A stretch of DNA of 64,000 bases from Sabellastarte sp. h YS-2021 (GCA_964017235.1 OZ024933.1:91417432-91481431); one strand, 5' to 3'. Shown: positions 30,977 to 42,313, counted from the stretch's first letter. Notes: generated by a model from the sequence alone, not told the origin. Numbers and translations are program-made.

Positions 30977-31951
30977 GGAGTCCCCCAAGGTTCTGTCTTA
31001 GGTCCCCTTCTGTTTTCCCTCTACACAACACCTCTGAGTCAAGTCATCAGAAATTATACCGGAGTCCGTTACCACTTCTATGCGGACGACACCCAGTTGT
31101 TCATTCACTTATCCCCTGACGATAGTCTCAAGTCTTTTGACCGTCTTAAATCATGTTTGAATGATATTCAGGTCTGGATGTCTGAAAACAAACTCAAGCT
31201 AAATCCTGATAAAACAGAATTCATAGTCTTCGGTGCCAAAGACAGACACAAATGGCTCAGTGACTCACTACCTGTCAATATCCTGGGTAATTGTCTCTCT
31301 CCCGCAGATGTTGTACGCAATCTGGGCGTTCTGTTTGATGCAAAGTTTTGTTTCACCAATCACGTAAATTCTGTTATCAAATCCTGCTTTATCAGCCTCA
31401 GGGACCTTCATCGTATCAGGAGGTTTCTTTCTGTGGATACATCAGTGGTGATTGCAAATGCTCTGGTCAGTAGTCGTTTGGATTATTGCAACTCTCTTTT
31501 TCGCAGTTTGTCATCCCGAAATGCTACAAGGCTCCAATATGTTCAAAATGCGCTTGCACGGTTTGTCACTGGTGCTTCAAAGTACACTCACATTACATCC
31601 ACCCTTAGGACACTCCATTGGCTACCCGTTAGACAACGTATTATCTTCAAAACCCTAGTTTTGGTCTGTAAGTACCTCACCACTGGCCAGCCTAAGTATT
31701 TTGCACCATATCTCCCCTTGTACAAATCTGCCGTGAATACAAGACGTTCCAATCCCAAAAATTTGTTCCTTCTGGTTCCCTCTTACTGTCCTTCCATCCA
31801 TAAATCTAAGGTCCATTTTAACAATAGTTTCTCATATGATGCCCCTAAGTTATGGAATGATCTTCCATATGATATACGCAGTGCTCCTAATCTCTCCAGT
31901 TTCAAAAGTCGACTCAAAACCTACCTATTTCAGAAATCATTCCCACCATAG
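30977..31951 (+). CDS. LINE reverse transcriptase fragment, open
   Basis: The frame is unbroken from the insertion junction, where target bases GGAG supply the Gly codon of [18 protein letters not shown], to a stop at 31951 (about 325 codons; the first internal Met is at 31097). Motifs: [15 protein letters not shown] with the catalytic [73 protein letters not shown] and a [11 protein letters not shown] end. The upstream half of RT and the endonuclease are missing, so it is not functional. It is read opposite to CAMKK. Confidence 0.85.
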   Translation, partial: GVPQGSVLGPLLFSLYTTPLSQVIRNYTGVRYHFYADDTQLFIHLSPDDSLKSFDRLKSCLNDIQVWMSENKLKLNPDKTEFIVFGAKDRHKWLSDSLPVNILGNCLSPADVVRNLGVLFDAKFCFTNHVNSVIKSCFISLRDLHRIRRFLSVDTSVVIANALVSSRLDYCNSLFRSLSSRNATRLQYVQNALARFVTGASKYTHITSTLRTLHWLPVRQRIIFKTLVLVCKYLTTGQPKYFAPYLPLYKSAVNTRRSNPKNLFLLVPSYCPSIHKSKVHFNNSFSYDAPKLWNDLPYDIRSAPNLSSFKSRLKTYLFQKSFPP

Positions 31952-32100
31952 CTTCTTACTACCGAACACCGGACCGCCTCCCTGGAAACGACTCGGAACA
32001 TGTCTAATGTCTCATGATTTATGCCTTACGGATTGGATGGTGTGCCTTAGAATCCGTTGATACGGAGATTAAGCACCTGGACAACTGATTGATTGATTGA
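30981..32100 (+). mobile_element. Recent 5'-truncated CR1/L2-like LINE inserted in the satellite
   Basis: The unit phrase TTGAAGGAG is duplicated at 30972-30980 and 32101-32109, a 9-bp target duplication (the end is ambiguous with the TTGA tail). The insert starts inside the GVPQGS motif and ends with a GATT/TTGA repeat tail. Its only frame is fully open, so the insertion is young. Confidence 0.9.
32042..32076 (+). other. LINE 3' terminal stem-loop
   Basis: GTGC (32042-32045) pairs with GCAC (32073-32076), and an inner CCGT pairs with ACGG. Against the 26-kb copy, an outer C-G pair has become T-A on both sides. Confidence 0.65.
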
Positions 32101-34086
32101 TTGAAGGAGGGGCCCAAGGTCAATTCCGTCCACACCAGAAGATTCCCAGCCAATGATTTCCTATATGCTGGTTTACCATCCCAAACCTCTAGGACCAATA
32201 ATAAGTGAGTTATAAGCAGTTTTAAGTTTTGCTGTCCTCATTTGACCTTGAAGAAGGGGCCCAAGGTCAAATCCGACCACACCAGAAGATTCCCAGCCCA
32301 TGATTTCCTATATGTTGGTTTATCATCCCAAACCTCTAGGACCAATAATAAGCGAGTTATAAGCAGTTTTAACTTTGGCTATCCTCTTTTGACCTTGAAG
32401 GAGGGGCCCAAAGTCAAATCTGACCACACAAAAAGATTCCTAGTCCATGAGTTTCTATAGATTGGTTTACCATCCCAAACCTCTAGGAGCAATAATAAGT
32501 GAGTTATAAGCACTTTTAACTTTGGCTATCCTCGTTTGACATGAAGGTGGGGCCCAAGGTCAAATCCGACCACACCAGGAAATTCTCAGCCCATGATTTC
32601 CTATATGTTGGTTTGCCATCCCAAACCTCTAGGACCAATAATAAGCGAGTTATAAGCAGTTTTAACTTTGGCTATCCTCGTTTGACCTTGAAGGAGGGGC
32701 CCAAGGTCAAATCCAACCACGCCAGAAGATTCCCAGCCCATGATTTCCTATATATTGGTTTACTATCCCAAACCTCTAGGATCAATAATAAGTGAGTTAT
32801 AAGCAGTTTTAAGTTTTGCTATCCTCATTTGACCTTGAAGGAGGGGCTCAAGGTCAAATCCGACAACACCAGAAGATTCCCAGCCCATGATTTCCTATAT
32901 GTTGGTTTATCATCCCAAACCTCTAGGACCAATAATAAGCGAGTTATAAGCAGTTTTAACTTTGACAATCCTCGTTTGACCTTGAAGGAGGGGCCCCAGG
33001 TCAAATCCGACCACACCAGAAGATTCCCAGCCCATCATTTCCTATATGTTGGTTTACCATCCCAAACCTCTAGGACCAATAATAAGCGAGTTATAAGCAG
33101 TTTTAACTTTGGCTATCCTCATTTGACCTTGAAGGAGGGGCCCAAGGTCAAATCCGACCACAGCAGGAAATTCTCAGCCCATGATTTCCCATATGTTGGT
33201 TTGCCATCCCACACCTCTAGGACCAATAATAAGCGAGTTATAAGCAGTTTTAACTTTGGCTATCCTCTTTTGACCTTGAAGGAGGGGCCCAAGGTCAAAT
33301 CCAACCACACCAGAAGATTCCCAGCCCATGATTTCCTATATATTGGTTTACTATCCCAAACCTCTAGGATCAATAATAAGTGAGTTATAAGCAGTTTTAA
33401 GTTTTGCTATCCTCATTTGACCTTGAAGGAGGGGCTCAAGGTCAAATCCGACCACACCAGAAGATTCCCAGCCCATGATTTCCTATATGTTGGTTTATGA
33501 TCCCAAACCTCTAGGACCAATAATAAGCGAGTTATAAGCACTTTTAACTTTGACTATCCTCGTTTGACCTTGAAGGAGGGGTCCAAGGTCAATTCTGACA
33601 ACATCAGAAGATTCGCAGGACATGATTTCCTATAGGTTGGTTTCACACTGCAAACCTCTAGGACCAATAATAAGGGAGATATAGGCACTTTTAAAGTCCG
33701 CTATGTGGGTTTCTTCGGCACTCCGTGGATAACCTTGAATTAAGAGCTTCAAGGTCAAATGTCTGCAAGGTTGTAGAGGACATGTATATCTGTTATACAT
33801 ATCACCTATGAAGAGAGTCAACCTTCTACCTGTGAGAAACAGCCAGTAGAAAAATGTCGATTATTTTCAAAGAAATGACCGTGGCGGCCATCTTGTTTTT
33901 CAGAATGAGGCTATTTTCCTTCCCAGAGAAGCTTACCGGGCCCCAATGAAGATATCCTGCAAATTTGGTGAACCTAGCTGCTGTCGTTTTCCTCTTAGAG
34001 CGTTAACGCCGAAGATCTTTCTACGCGCGGCGGCGTAGCGAACACTAAACCAAAGTATCCACCGGACGCTTCCAGTGGATACAAAT

Positions 34087-34768
34087 ATCAAAGGCCACCA
34101 TAATAACAATGTTCAAACATACTTTTTTTCAATATTTTGCAGGGCACTGTGGCAGAAATTAAGGTATTTATAGCATATTTATATCCAAACAAACTCCCTA
34201 ATTTTTGAATATCTATGTACAGCAGTCGACTTGAAAAAAATTTAAATTTATAATAATATGTGAGAAAAATACGAAACTATGCTCAGATTTTGCTGCTTTA
34301 CCCAGAAAGATCTGATATAAATATCAGTACAGTTTCTAACCTATACAAGTCAATTTACAATACAGAATACAGAGTTACAGTAAGGCAGTTAGCCAATCTG
34401 AATAAATCATGACTGAAATGATATTTCATGATTTTTCTTTGATGATTTTTTTCTCTTGGTTGATTTGATTAACACACCATCAAGTCCTTGATTTGTCCCA
34501 CATGTCTAGACACTCAAGGGGCATACCATAGAAATATGATTAAAAGCCAGGGTATGTAATAAACTTTACAAGGCCTTGGATGGTGGGTGGTACTGTACAT
34601 TGCTAACTTAATTTCTAATCTTATCAAACTTTCATAATAGAGAGTTTAAGAGTCCTACTGTGGAAAATTGGTATACTGCGAAACATAAGAAGTAAGTATA
34701 CTTTTATGTTTAACATTTCATTTTCTCTTTAAGATACAAGTACTAGGTGAGAAAAGACAGGAAAATAG
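34087..34768. other. Gene-free intronic DNA
   Basis: AT-rich, nothing recognised. Confidence 0.5.
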
Positions 34769-35506
34769 TATCACACTGAGAAAAATGTTGTATTTGTGTG
34801 ATTAAGTTTAAACTAAAAGTTCTATTTGAGTAAACTGACACTCTTTCTATTATTTTATTACTTCCTCTTTTGGGATGTAGCTCACATTAATAATAAACAA
34901 TAACAGTTACAATATTCAATTTATAACCCATTTAACATAACTAATTAATAATAAAGTTGCATAATCCAATTGTCAAATATCAGTTTATAACTTCCTATTT
35001 AAAATTCACTATCATTCAATTCTCCTTTTAAATATATTAATATCACTTCTCAGTCTATTTTCATTTTGTCCTTTTGATTGTATCTTCACACTCTCATTTC
35101 ACTTCAATCTCAACTTTGATTCTCAAGTTAGTCTAAACTTTCAATCTCTATTTTCTATCTCTTACTTCAATCTCTATTTTTACATCTCTCTCATTTCTTC
35201 TGAGTTTCACTTCTCACTCAGGTAAGACCTTATACAGCAACTGGATATCTGTGATTCCAGATGACAGATAACATGAGGATACAAAATCAAAAGGAACATA
35301 CAGGACATAATGACAGATGTTTTACAATAGACATTACATCATGAAAGACATAAATTTACAAGCAATATGAAATCAACACAAACTACAAAGAAAACAAAAT
35401 AATTCAAAGATCTACATTTGACAAATTATACATTTTAGCTGGCAAACTAGGGGGTATCCTTAAAATCTATGAAACTCCTAAAACTACTGAATTTTACACT
35501 GTGATA
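34769..35506 (-). repeat. 3' LTR of the gag-only element
   Basis: 738 bp. It differs from the 5' LTR by a few substitutions, a 12-bp and smaller indels, and lacks a ~286-bp segment present there. Low divergence means a young insertion. Confidence 0.88.
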
Positions 35507-36261
35507 ATACACCCCCTTGTTACAATTTGGACCTCCTGGTCCAAAGGTAAGAGATTAGTGTTAATATGAGATATTATGTACAGATGAAATGCAAGTAGAA
35601 CACACAGTAGTGAAAAACAAAGTAGCTATCAATACAAAACAAAATATATAAATGACTTTCAAAACTGTTTTGACAACAGTAACAAAAATGAAATACACAT
35701 TACAGGGTTGATTTTATAAATGACAATTATGACACTGATGAGATATGAACTTTTCTGATAACCATACACGATCAGGGGCAAAATATACTCTACTGCATCA
35801 CTTAAGTACATGCCTAAAACACATATCTATCAACACAAGGCACCCAAAGTGCTTGTAAAACAATCTTCTTAAGCTATTTTCTGACCTGGAATTAGCTGGA
35901 CACCTTATGTGACAGCCCATAGTAATCAGACATTAATACCTAACCTTCATGTACATTTCTGAGCAGGGAGGAATTACATTAATGTGCACTCGCACTGCTG
36001 ATTCGTTTCAAAACACATTATGTACTTTAAAGTTGCTCTTTAAACTGCTACTATAATACAAATTCACAGCACTAATGACATTACTAATAATTTTGTTCTA
36101 AAGGGGTGGCCTCAGAACTTAGAATAAAAATATATATAACTCCCTCTAAAACCTGAATATATAACACTTATACAATGTATCTTCAGAAACCCTCTAATCT
36201 TTTTCCTATTTTACCTATTTACCATATATCAACTAGAAGAATGTTTTTGCTGACAAAAACG

Positions 36262-37689
36262 AAGCGGCCCTGATGAAAAACAAGTCACCCATAAAAGATG
36301 TCAACATATGCATCATAAGCAATAGAAACTGTGAACTTTATTGCATTGTGTATGTTACTTGTCCCTATTTTCATCTTTAATAAGTGTGCACAATTAAAGT
36401 GAGGTCAGCTGAACAATACAATAGCTGGAGATTAAAAACTCCATAATTTCCACTGCAAGGTGGCCATAACTCCATTCATATTGGGACTTTAAGGTGACCA
36501 TAAAATATGAATGTCCCTTTTCTCATCCTTTATATTAAGTGCATAAAGTTTAGCTCATGTCAGTTGAACAATAAGATAGCTGAAGGCTGAAACTTCCTTT
36601 TTCACTGTAAGGTGACCATAACTTCATTCATAATGCGACTTTAAGGTGACCATAATATGAGAATGTCCCTTCAATATCAATATATGTTAGATATGGAAAA
36701 AGAAAAGAGCCAGACGGCTTTATTCAAATGTTATGACTTTAGGGGGGCCAAAATTATATTAACAGTTTAAGGTCACCTTAAAGTTAGGATAACCCTTTGG
36801 TTTGCCATCCTTTATAGGTGTGCAAAGTTTAACTGAGGTCAGTCGAACAATAAGATACTTGGAGGCTGAAAACCCCCTTATTTCACTTTAAGGTGGCTAC
36901 AACTCCATTCATACTGAGAGTTTAAGGTGACCATAAGTATTATTTTTATCTACTTTAATACCAGTGATAATTTCAATATAAAAAAATGGAAAAAGAAAGG
37001 AGCCAGATGATTTTATTCCAATTTGATGACTTTAAGCAGGCCATATGTCCATTAACATTTTGAGTTTAAGGTCACCATAAAGTCAGGATATTCCTTTGGC
37101 AAATCTTAATATATGTGCCAAGTTTGGTTGAAAAAAGTGAAAAACTAAGTGAACTGGAGGGCTAAAACCCCCTTTTTTGACATTAAGGTGACCTTAAGAT
37201 TGCAGATACAGGGCTAAAACTTCGGCATGTGAAAGATTATCAAAAAGTAGCTGAATAAGTTATTCCAACAAAACGCCGAAATCCTAACCGTTTCTGAGAT
37301 ACAGACCAAGTACCCATTTTTAAAATATTTACAAAAATAAAACGCCTCCCATTCAGGTATCTATGGTGCGATGAGAAAATCCTTTCCGACCTTGGAAATT
37401 TGGTCTAGAATGTACCAGATAAATTTTATAGCACAAGTGTGTGTGGTTTTTTCCAAAACGCGATGACGGGGTGTTTTGGAGTTATGCTTAAGGTTACCTT
37501 AAGTAAAGCTTAAGGTCTGCGCAAAGTATCCCAAAAATTTTTCCCGCCCCTATAGTTTTAAAGAAAGATAAGAAGGAAAGAAAATTTGAAAGGCTAAGAA
37601 ATTATTCAAGGGAGACCATAATCCGGCGGCGGCGGCGGTGATCATTCGAACTTCGGTGAAAACAAATAAGCGTCCCTGACGGGCCGCTT
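36262..37689. mobile_element. Terminal-hairpin element nested in the LTR element
   Basis: The ends AAGCGGCCC (36262-36270) and GGGCCGCTT (37681-37689) are inverted. The right end also folds on AAGCG..CGCTT. A (CGG)n block at 37624-37638 precedes it. The interior repeats TTTAAGGTGACCATAA-like words about ten times with spacings near 145-150 bp, a decayed version of a tandem core. It resembles the 30.5-34.1 kb and 42.3-43.8 kb elements in plan. Confidence 0.6.
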
Positions 37690-37744
37690 AATTATCAAGT
37701 GCTTTAACTATCACCATTAAATAGTACCAATAGTTCACCCACTC

Positions 37745-38314
37745 CTAGCTGACTCTATAGTTACCATGGTACCTCACTGGCTGTTGACACATTCTCTGGA
37801 GATGACCTGTCATTCCACACTTCCAGCACTGTAGTCCAAAGGTGCCACACTGGTCACTGTTGTGGCTCTGTAGCCCACATCTCTGACACTGGTCTTGCTG
37901 CTGGATGTTTGGACAACACCTTGCTAGATGCCCAACCTGGAAGCACTGTCTGCTTCTTAACCGTCTGGCACCACATGTTGCACTAGAATGAGTGTTACTG
38001 CCACAGAGGTCACAATGCTCTTTCACTTTTGGAGCTGCATGCGAGACGGTCTCCACTGTCTCTACAGTGCCTGTTTCCTTCTGGGCCTCAGTTAGTGCAG
38101 TTATTTTTAGCTGGACCTTATCCAACAGATGCTCGTGATCCTCACAACTCTCCTCAATGGCATGAACTTTGGTATGAAGTGTTGATTTTTCTCTGTCAAA
38201 CATGGGTTTTAATGCAGCTATTTCCTTTTGAACATGCTCTTGTCTATCTTTTAGTGATTTGAAAGTGTCATTTTTGCTATTACTAACTTTGGATAGTTTT
38301 TCTTCCATTGACAA
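37745..38314 (-). pseudogene. Gag C-terminal half with zinc knuckles
   Basis: The 189-residue frame starts with a coiled-coil-like stretch (MEEKLSKVSNSKND..) and ends in Cys/His knuckles. One is canonical, CWKCGMTGHLQRMC (CX2CX4HX4C); CQRCGLQSHNSDQC and CDLCGSNTHSSATC have one residue less; and one (RQCFQVGHLARCC) has lost its first Cys. These bind RNA in retroelement gag proteins. It is out of frame with the upstream half, so gag is broken at about 38320. Confidence 0.8.
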
Positions 38315-38325
38315 GAGTTTGCTTT

Positions 38326-38691
38326 CTAAAATTCTGTTTTTGGCCTGAAGATTGAAATTGATTGTTCTAATTTTTGGATTCTGTCCACAAGAATTTCTAC
38401 TGTTTTGTTTTGAATTTTGAACTGAGAAATGGCAGAAGCATGTTCAGACAAAAGTGTATGAATATCTTGCATGGCTAACAATAGCTCACCCTCTTCTGGC
38501 TCCATGAACTTTGACTGAAACAAGTCGACTAAAATGTCAAATGGTTTGACTCGGTGCCTCTCATGAGCAGATAATGACTTGTGGAACCACTGCTTTGCCT
38601 CACCATTCAGTTTTGCTGCAAAAGTATCAAACTTGTATCTTGTCATCTGGTTCGAAGGTGAAATCCATGAATGATCTGTAGAAAGCTGCAC
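38326..38691 (-). pseudogene. Gag N-terminal / capsid-like half
   Basis: The frame holds FDTFAAKLNGEAKQWFHKSL and FDILVDLFQSKFMEPEE, which resembles the retrotransposon gag pattern (A..L.G.A..WF ... L...F...F) of Ty3/Gypsy-type elements, then a coiled coil. It has no ATG start at its upstream edge. The preceding ATG near 38791 opens another frame (MNSRTEVYHVPHFDGS), so a second frameshift lies near 38690. Confidence 0.72.
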
Positions 38692-38855
38692 CTGATGCTT
38701 TGTCCAGTATCTCTTGTAGATGTCTTGTCAGGCCTTGTGGAAAGGTAGAGCCATCAAAATGAGGAACATGGTACACTTCAGTCCTGCTATTCATCTTTAA
38801 GTTTCTCCACTCACTTGGTTGAGGTAAACTGGGAACTTACAGCTTCTCCACCAAT

Positions 38856-39889
38856 TATCACACTGAGAAAAATGTTGTATTTGTGTGATTAAGTTTAAAC
38901 TAAAAGTTCTATTTGAGTAAACTGAAACTCACTTTAGTAATCTTTCTATTATTTTATTACTTCCTCTTTTGGGATGTAGCTCACATTAACAATAAACAAT
39001 AACAGTTACAATATTCAATTTATAACCCATTTAACATTTAACTAATTAATAATAAAGTTGCATAATCCAATTGTCAAATATCAGTTTATAACTTCCTATT
39101 TAAAATTCACTATCATTCAATTCTCCTTTTAAATATATTAATATCACTTCTCAGTCTATTTTCATTTTGTCCTTTTGATTGTATCTTCACACTCTCATTT
39201 CACTTCTCAACTTTGATTCTCAAGTTAGTCTAAACTTTCAATCTCTATTTTCTATCTCTTACTTCAATCTCTATTTTTACATCTCTCTCATTTCTTCTGA
39301 GTTTCACTTCTCACTCAGGTAAGATTTACCTCACAATTTATAGTAAAATATAACAATACAAAATACAACAATACAAGGGTTGGCCAATCACATTACAGAA
39401 ACAGAAGACAATACAAAACACCAGATAATAAAATGAGTGACCAATGACATGACATAAAAGAACAATAACCATTTATAATACAATATACAATACAACATCA
39501 CAAGAACATAAACTACATCATTACATAATCATACAGTCATTCTCACATCATCACACAACTTCAAATAAACCCACTAATACCGGGTAATAACCTCCTGGAG
39601 CTACAATGGACCTTATACAGCAATTGGATATCTGTGATTCCAGATGACAGATAACATGAGGATACAAAATCAAAAGGAACATACAGGACATAATGACAGA
39701 TGTTTTACAATAGACATTACATCATGAAAGACATAAATTTACAAGCAATATGAAATCAACACAAACTACAAAGAAAACAAAATAATTCAAAGATCTACAT
39801 TTGACAAATTATACATTTTAGCTGGCAAACTAGGGGGTATCCTTAAAATCTATGAAACTCCTAAAACTACTGAATTTTACACTGTGATA
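38856..39889 (-). repeat. 5' LTR of the gag-only element
   Basis: 1034 bp. Segment 39320-39608 has no counterpart in the other LTR. It is rich in ACAATACAA words, and its ends show no clean target duplication, so deletion from the other LTR is as likely as insertion here. Confidence 0.88.
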
Positions 39890-39950
39890 ATAGTATTAAT
39901 GGTGAAGAAAATCAATAAACCCACAATTATATAAACTCCATGCTTGATTC

Positions 39951-40256
39951 ATGGTATTTCAATCTGTTATTTTTTTATATTTAGAAGTGGGTTTTAACTG
40001 TGAAAGTTGGAAGTTGAACATATATGCCCCAGTTCTTTGGAACTCTTTCAACTTCCAAATAAGAAATAGCCCCTCTGTTGCTTCATTTAGGAAACACCTT
40101 AAATCCCAACTCTTCGAGTCCAGTTTACCAACTTAGTCTCCTTCCCCCTTGGTCACACCCATAATTCCGGATCACTGACCTTGACCACCCCTCGACCACT
40201 CCTTATGATAAACGATTTTTGTTAACCAGTGCCCTGAGTTCCCCTCTGTGGGAAAG
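39951..40256 (+). mobile_element. LINE 3' remnant (left part), split by a foldback element
   Basis: The frame ends ..RNSPSVASFRKHLKSQLFES then SLPT and a stop, the usual end of the RT-containing ORF2 protein in this LINE group. The 3' UTR that follows matches 49165-49337 (CCATAATTCC.., GAGTTCCCC.., GGGAAAGATATTG). The tail resumes at 41878 after the foldback element. Confidence 0.75.
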
Positions 40257-40260
40257 ATAT

Positions 40261-41873
40261 TGTTATAATGAGTAAACTTTATGTATTTTAATTAGTCAGC
40301 TGTCATTAGTGGATTTTACATATAACATAGTTCATGTGTATTATTAGCATGTATTGAAAAATGTTCTGTGTATTGGTACATACAAACTTAGGACTGCATC
40401 ATATTTCTTGTTTCTAATTTACAGACTTGTAAAGGCTGATAGAGCATAATCTTACTTTTATTATTATTGTATCTTAAGCCCTATGAAATCAAACAGGGTG
40501 TCTATAAACTTGGCACTTTGTAATGATTCTTGTGAAGTCACACATGGTGTACAAAGACTGTTTGTTTTAACAGCCATTCTTTCAACAGAAACAGGGATCA
40601 ATCTGTATAGTGTGGTAGCTTGTCAGTATATCTTAGATAATTTTGTAATTACCATGAACACTTCAAAAGCTTAAGCACAAGGGACTTATTCATTACTCTC
40701 CTCTGAACTGGTTACACCAATGCTGTTAATAGCTCATCAGATCTTGTATGTGGGAAGCAGGTTATAAAGATATATATGGTCAGGAAGTTATAAAAGAATA
40801 TATAACTGCCACACTTAATGACAACCAAACAGCAATAGCAGCTTGTATCAAAGCTTGTCTGGATAACCAGATAATTACTTGTATGTATTCCACATCAAAG
40901 CCTATACCTTCTCTTGTTAAGTTAACCAGTATCATAGTTTCCAGTAACACTCATGATGATCTCCTTTCAATCTCTAAACACATGATGTTTTATGCTCTTT
41001 TTCTGATACTACCAAGCCACATATATACTGACCCTTTTCAAAAAGAGAAACAGTCTAGGTAAGTCAGGTGACCATAATCCAATAAGGTAGTTGCATCCTA
41101 TCAGCCAGTTACATGTAGAAGTTTGGGTAGGAACAGGAACTGACAACCACACAAGATAAATGCTGAGTGACATTAAGGGCAACAAGTTAGTCATTGTACC
41201 TAAGTTAGGGTTACTTAACAGAGAAGGTATAGGCTTTGATGTGGAATACATACAAGTAATTATCTGGTTATCCAGACAAGCTTTGATACAAGCTGCTATT
41301 GCTGTTTGGTTGTCATTAAGTGTGGCAGTTATATATTCTTTTATAACTTCCTGACCATATATATCTTTATAACCTGCTTCCCACATACAAGATCTGATGA
41401 GCTATTAACAGCATTGGTGTAACCAGTTCAGAGGAGAGTAATGAATAAGTCCCTTGTGCTTAAGCTTTTGAAGTGTTCATGGTAATTACAAAATTATCTA
41501 AGATATACTGACAAGCTACCACACTATACAGATTGATCCCTGTTTCTGTTGAAAGAATGGCTGTTAAAACAAACAGTCTTTGTACACCATGTGTGACTTC
41601 ACAAGAATCATTACAAAGTGCCAAGTTTATAGACACCCTGCTTGATTTCATAGGGCTTAAGATACAATAATAATAAAAGTAAGATTATGCTCTATCAGCC
41701 TTTACAAGTCTGTAAATTAGAAACAAGAAATATGATGCAGTCCTAAGTTTGTATGTACCAATACACAGAACATTTTTCAATACATGCTAATAATACACAT
41801 GAACTATGTTATATGTAAAATCCACTAATGACAGCTGACTAATTAAAATACATAAAGTTTACTCATTATAACA
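40261..41873. mobile_element. 1.6-kb foldback element with ~665-bp inverted arms
   Basis: The ends TGTTATAATGAG and CTCATTATAACA are flanked by ATAT on both sides (40257-40260, 41874-41877). Removing the element restores AGATATTGCACC, as in the homologous LINE tail at 49300. The arms (about 40261-40927 and 41207-41873) are nearly identical inverse copies around a ~280-bp unique loop. No transposase is visible. The superfamily is unknown; 4-bp duplications occur in several cut-and-paste groups. Confidence 0.88.
40748..41062 (+). other. Short open frame in the foldback arm and loop, function unknown
   Basis: A 104-codon frame beginning MWEAGYKDIYGQEVIKEYIT shares its first ~56 codons with an inverse frame at 41386-41009, because both lie in the arms. 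No domain recognised. The pairing is a consequence of the inverted repeat, so coding is doubtful. Confidence 0.3.
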
Positions 41874-41877
41874 ATAT

Positions 41878-41905
41878 TGCACCTGCAAAGCAGTGGATTA
41901 TCAAC
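41878..41905 (+). mobile_element. LINE 3' remnant (right part)
   Basis: TGCACCTGCAAAGCAGTGGA matches TGCGCCTGCACAGCAGTAGA at 49300, the tail of the related LINE, and continues the sequence interrupted at 40260. Confidence 0.7.
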
Positions 41906-42313
41906 ATCTAGATGCTTTTTCCTGTTCTTTACTTGTAGCTTGAAGTATTTTAGTATGACAAAATGTAAAAGATGGTATCATCCATTTGTTCTGCTGTATA
42001 CTTTATTAGGGGTATTTAGAGCTAACAAAGTCTCTAGTATGCAATTTCTGTACTACTGTATAGATTCTACGGTACAATTGAACTTTTATGCAAAATTCCT
42101 GTTCCACTTAAAACATATTGGAAATTTACAGTGGTAACTGGAATAATTGGTTAAAGGTGTATGTTCAGAATTTTTGGTCAAATGTCAAAGTTTACTCAGA
42201 ATGATAGTAATACGCATAAACACCATGTTAACAATATTTTTTCTTCCTTAAAACTAATCATATGTTCAAATAAAGACTTTTAACTAAACTAGATTGGGCC
42301 AACTCGGAGCCAA

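Larger units (their letters stand above)
30531..33715. repeat. Satellite array, ~15 monomers of ~147 bp
   Basis: Units begin TTTGACCTTGAAGGAGGGGC and end with AACTTTGGCTATCCTCG. Starts are near 30531, 30672, 30819, 30965, then after the LINE 32241, 32389, 32534, 32681, 32828, 32975, 33121, 33268, 33416, 33563. Variants recur every fourth unit (~588 bp), giving a higher-order repeat. The first and last units are the most diverged. A frame of 49 codons per unit stays open over several units but I do not call it a gene. Confidence 0.9.
30462..34086. mobile_element. Terminal-hairpin element with tandem ~147-bp core (HINE/pearl-like)
   Basis: The left end has a perfect hairpin GCATCGGAGACCGATGC (30462-30478) followed by ATTTGTATCCAC (30481-30492). 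The right end has GTGGATACAAAT (34075-34086), its inverse, and the last 28 bp also fold as GTATCCAC..GTGGATAC (34055-34082). A CGG-rich block (34025-34040) precedes the right hairpin. The core is a tandem array split by a LINE. Subterminal inverted repeats, a 3' hairpin and a central tandem core are the layout described for Helentron-associated HINE and bivalve pearl elements; I infer that class without a match to a named family. Confidence 0.65.
34769..39889 (-). mobile_element. Gag-only LTR retroelement with a nested element
   Basis: Direct repeats at 34769-35506 and 38856-39889 form LTRs with inverted tips TATCACACTG and CACTGTGATA. ATAG flanks both ends (4-bp target duplication). On the minus strand the order is 5' LTR, a primer-binding-like TGGTGGAGAAGC two bases inside, a gag region, and a purine run ACAAGGGGG directly before the 3' LTR. 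No protease, RT or integrase frame is visible in the ~3.3-kb interior, about 1.4 kb of which is a later insertion. It would depend on another element for reverse transcription. Confidence 0.85.

Noticed and set aside
32829-33383. A 184-codon open frame of repeating 49-residue units across the satellite
   Set aside because: The monomer is 147 bp, a multiple of three, so one open unit makes a run of open units. Indels elsewhere in the array break it and no start or splice context supports a gene.
30531-33715. A CRISPR array
   Set aside because: Units are contiguous ~147-bp monomers without unique spacers, in an animal genome.
40483-40674. A conserved gene pair, because 63-codon frames at 40483 (plus) and 41651 (minus) are nearly identical
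   Set aside because: The similarity arises because both lie in the inverted arms of one foldback element.
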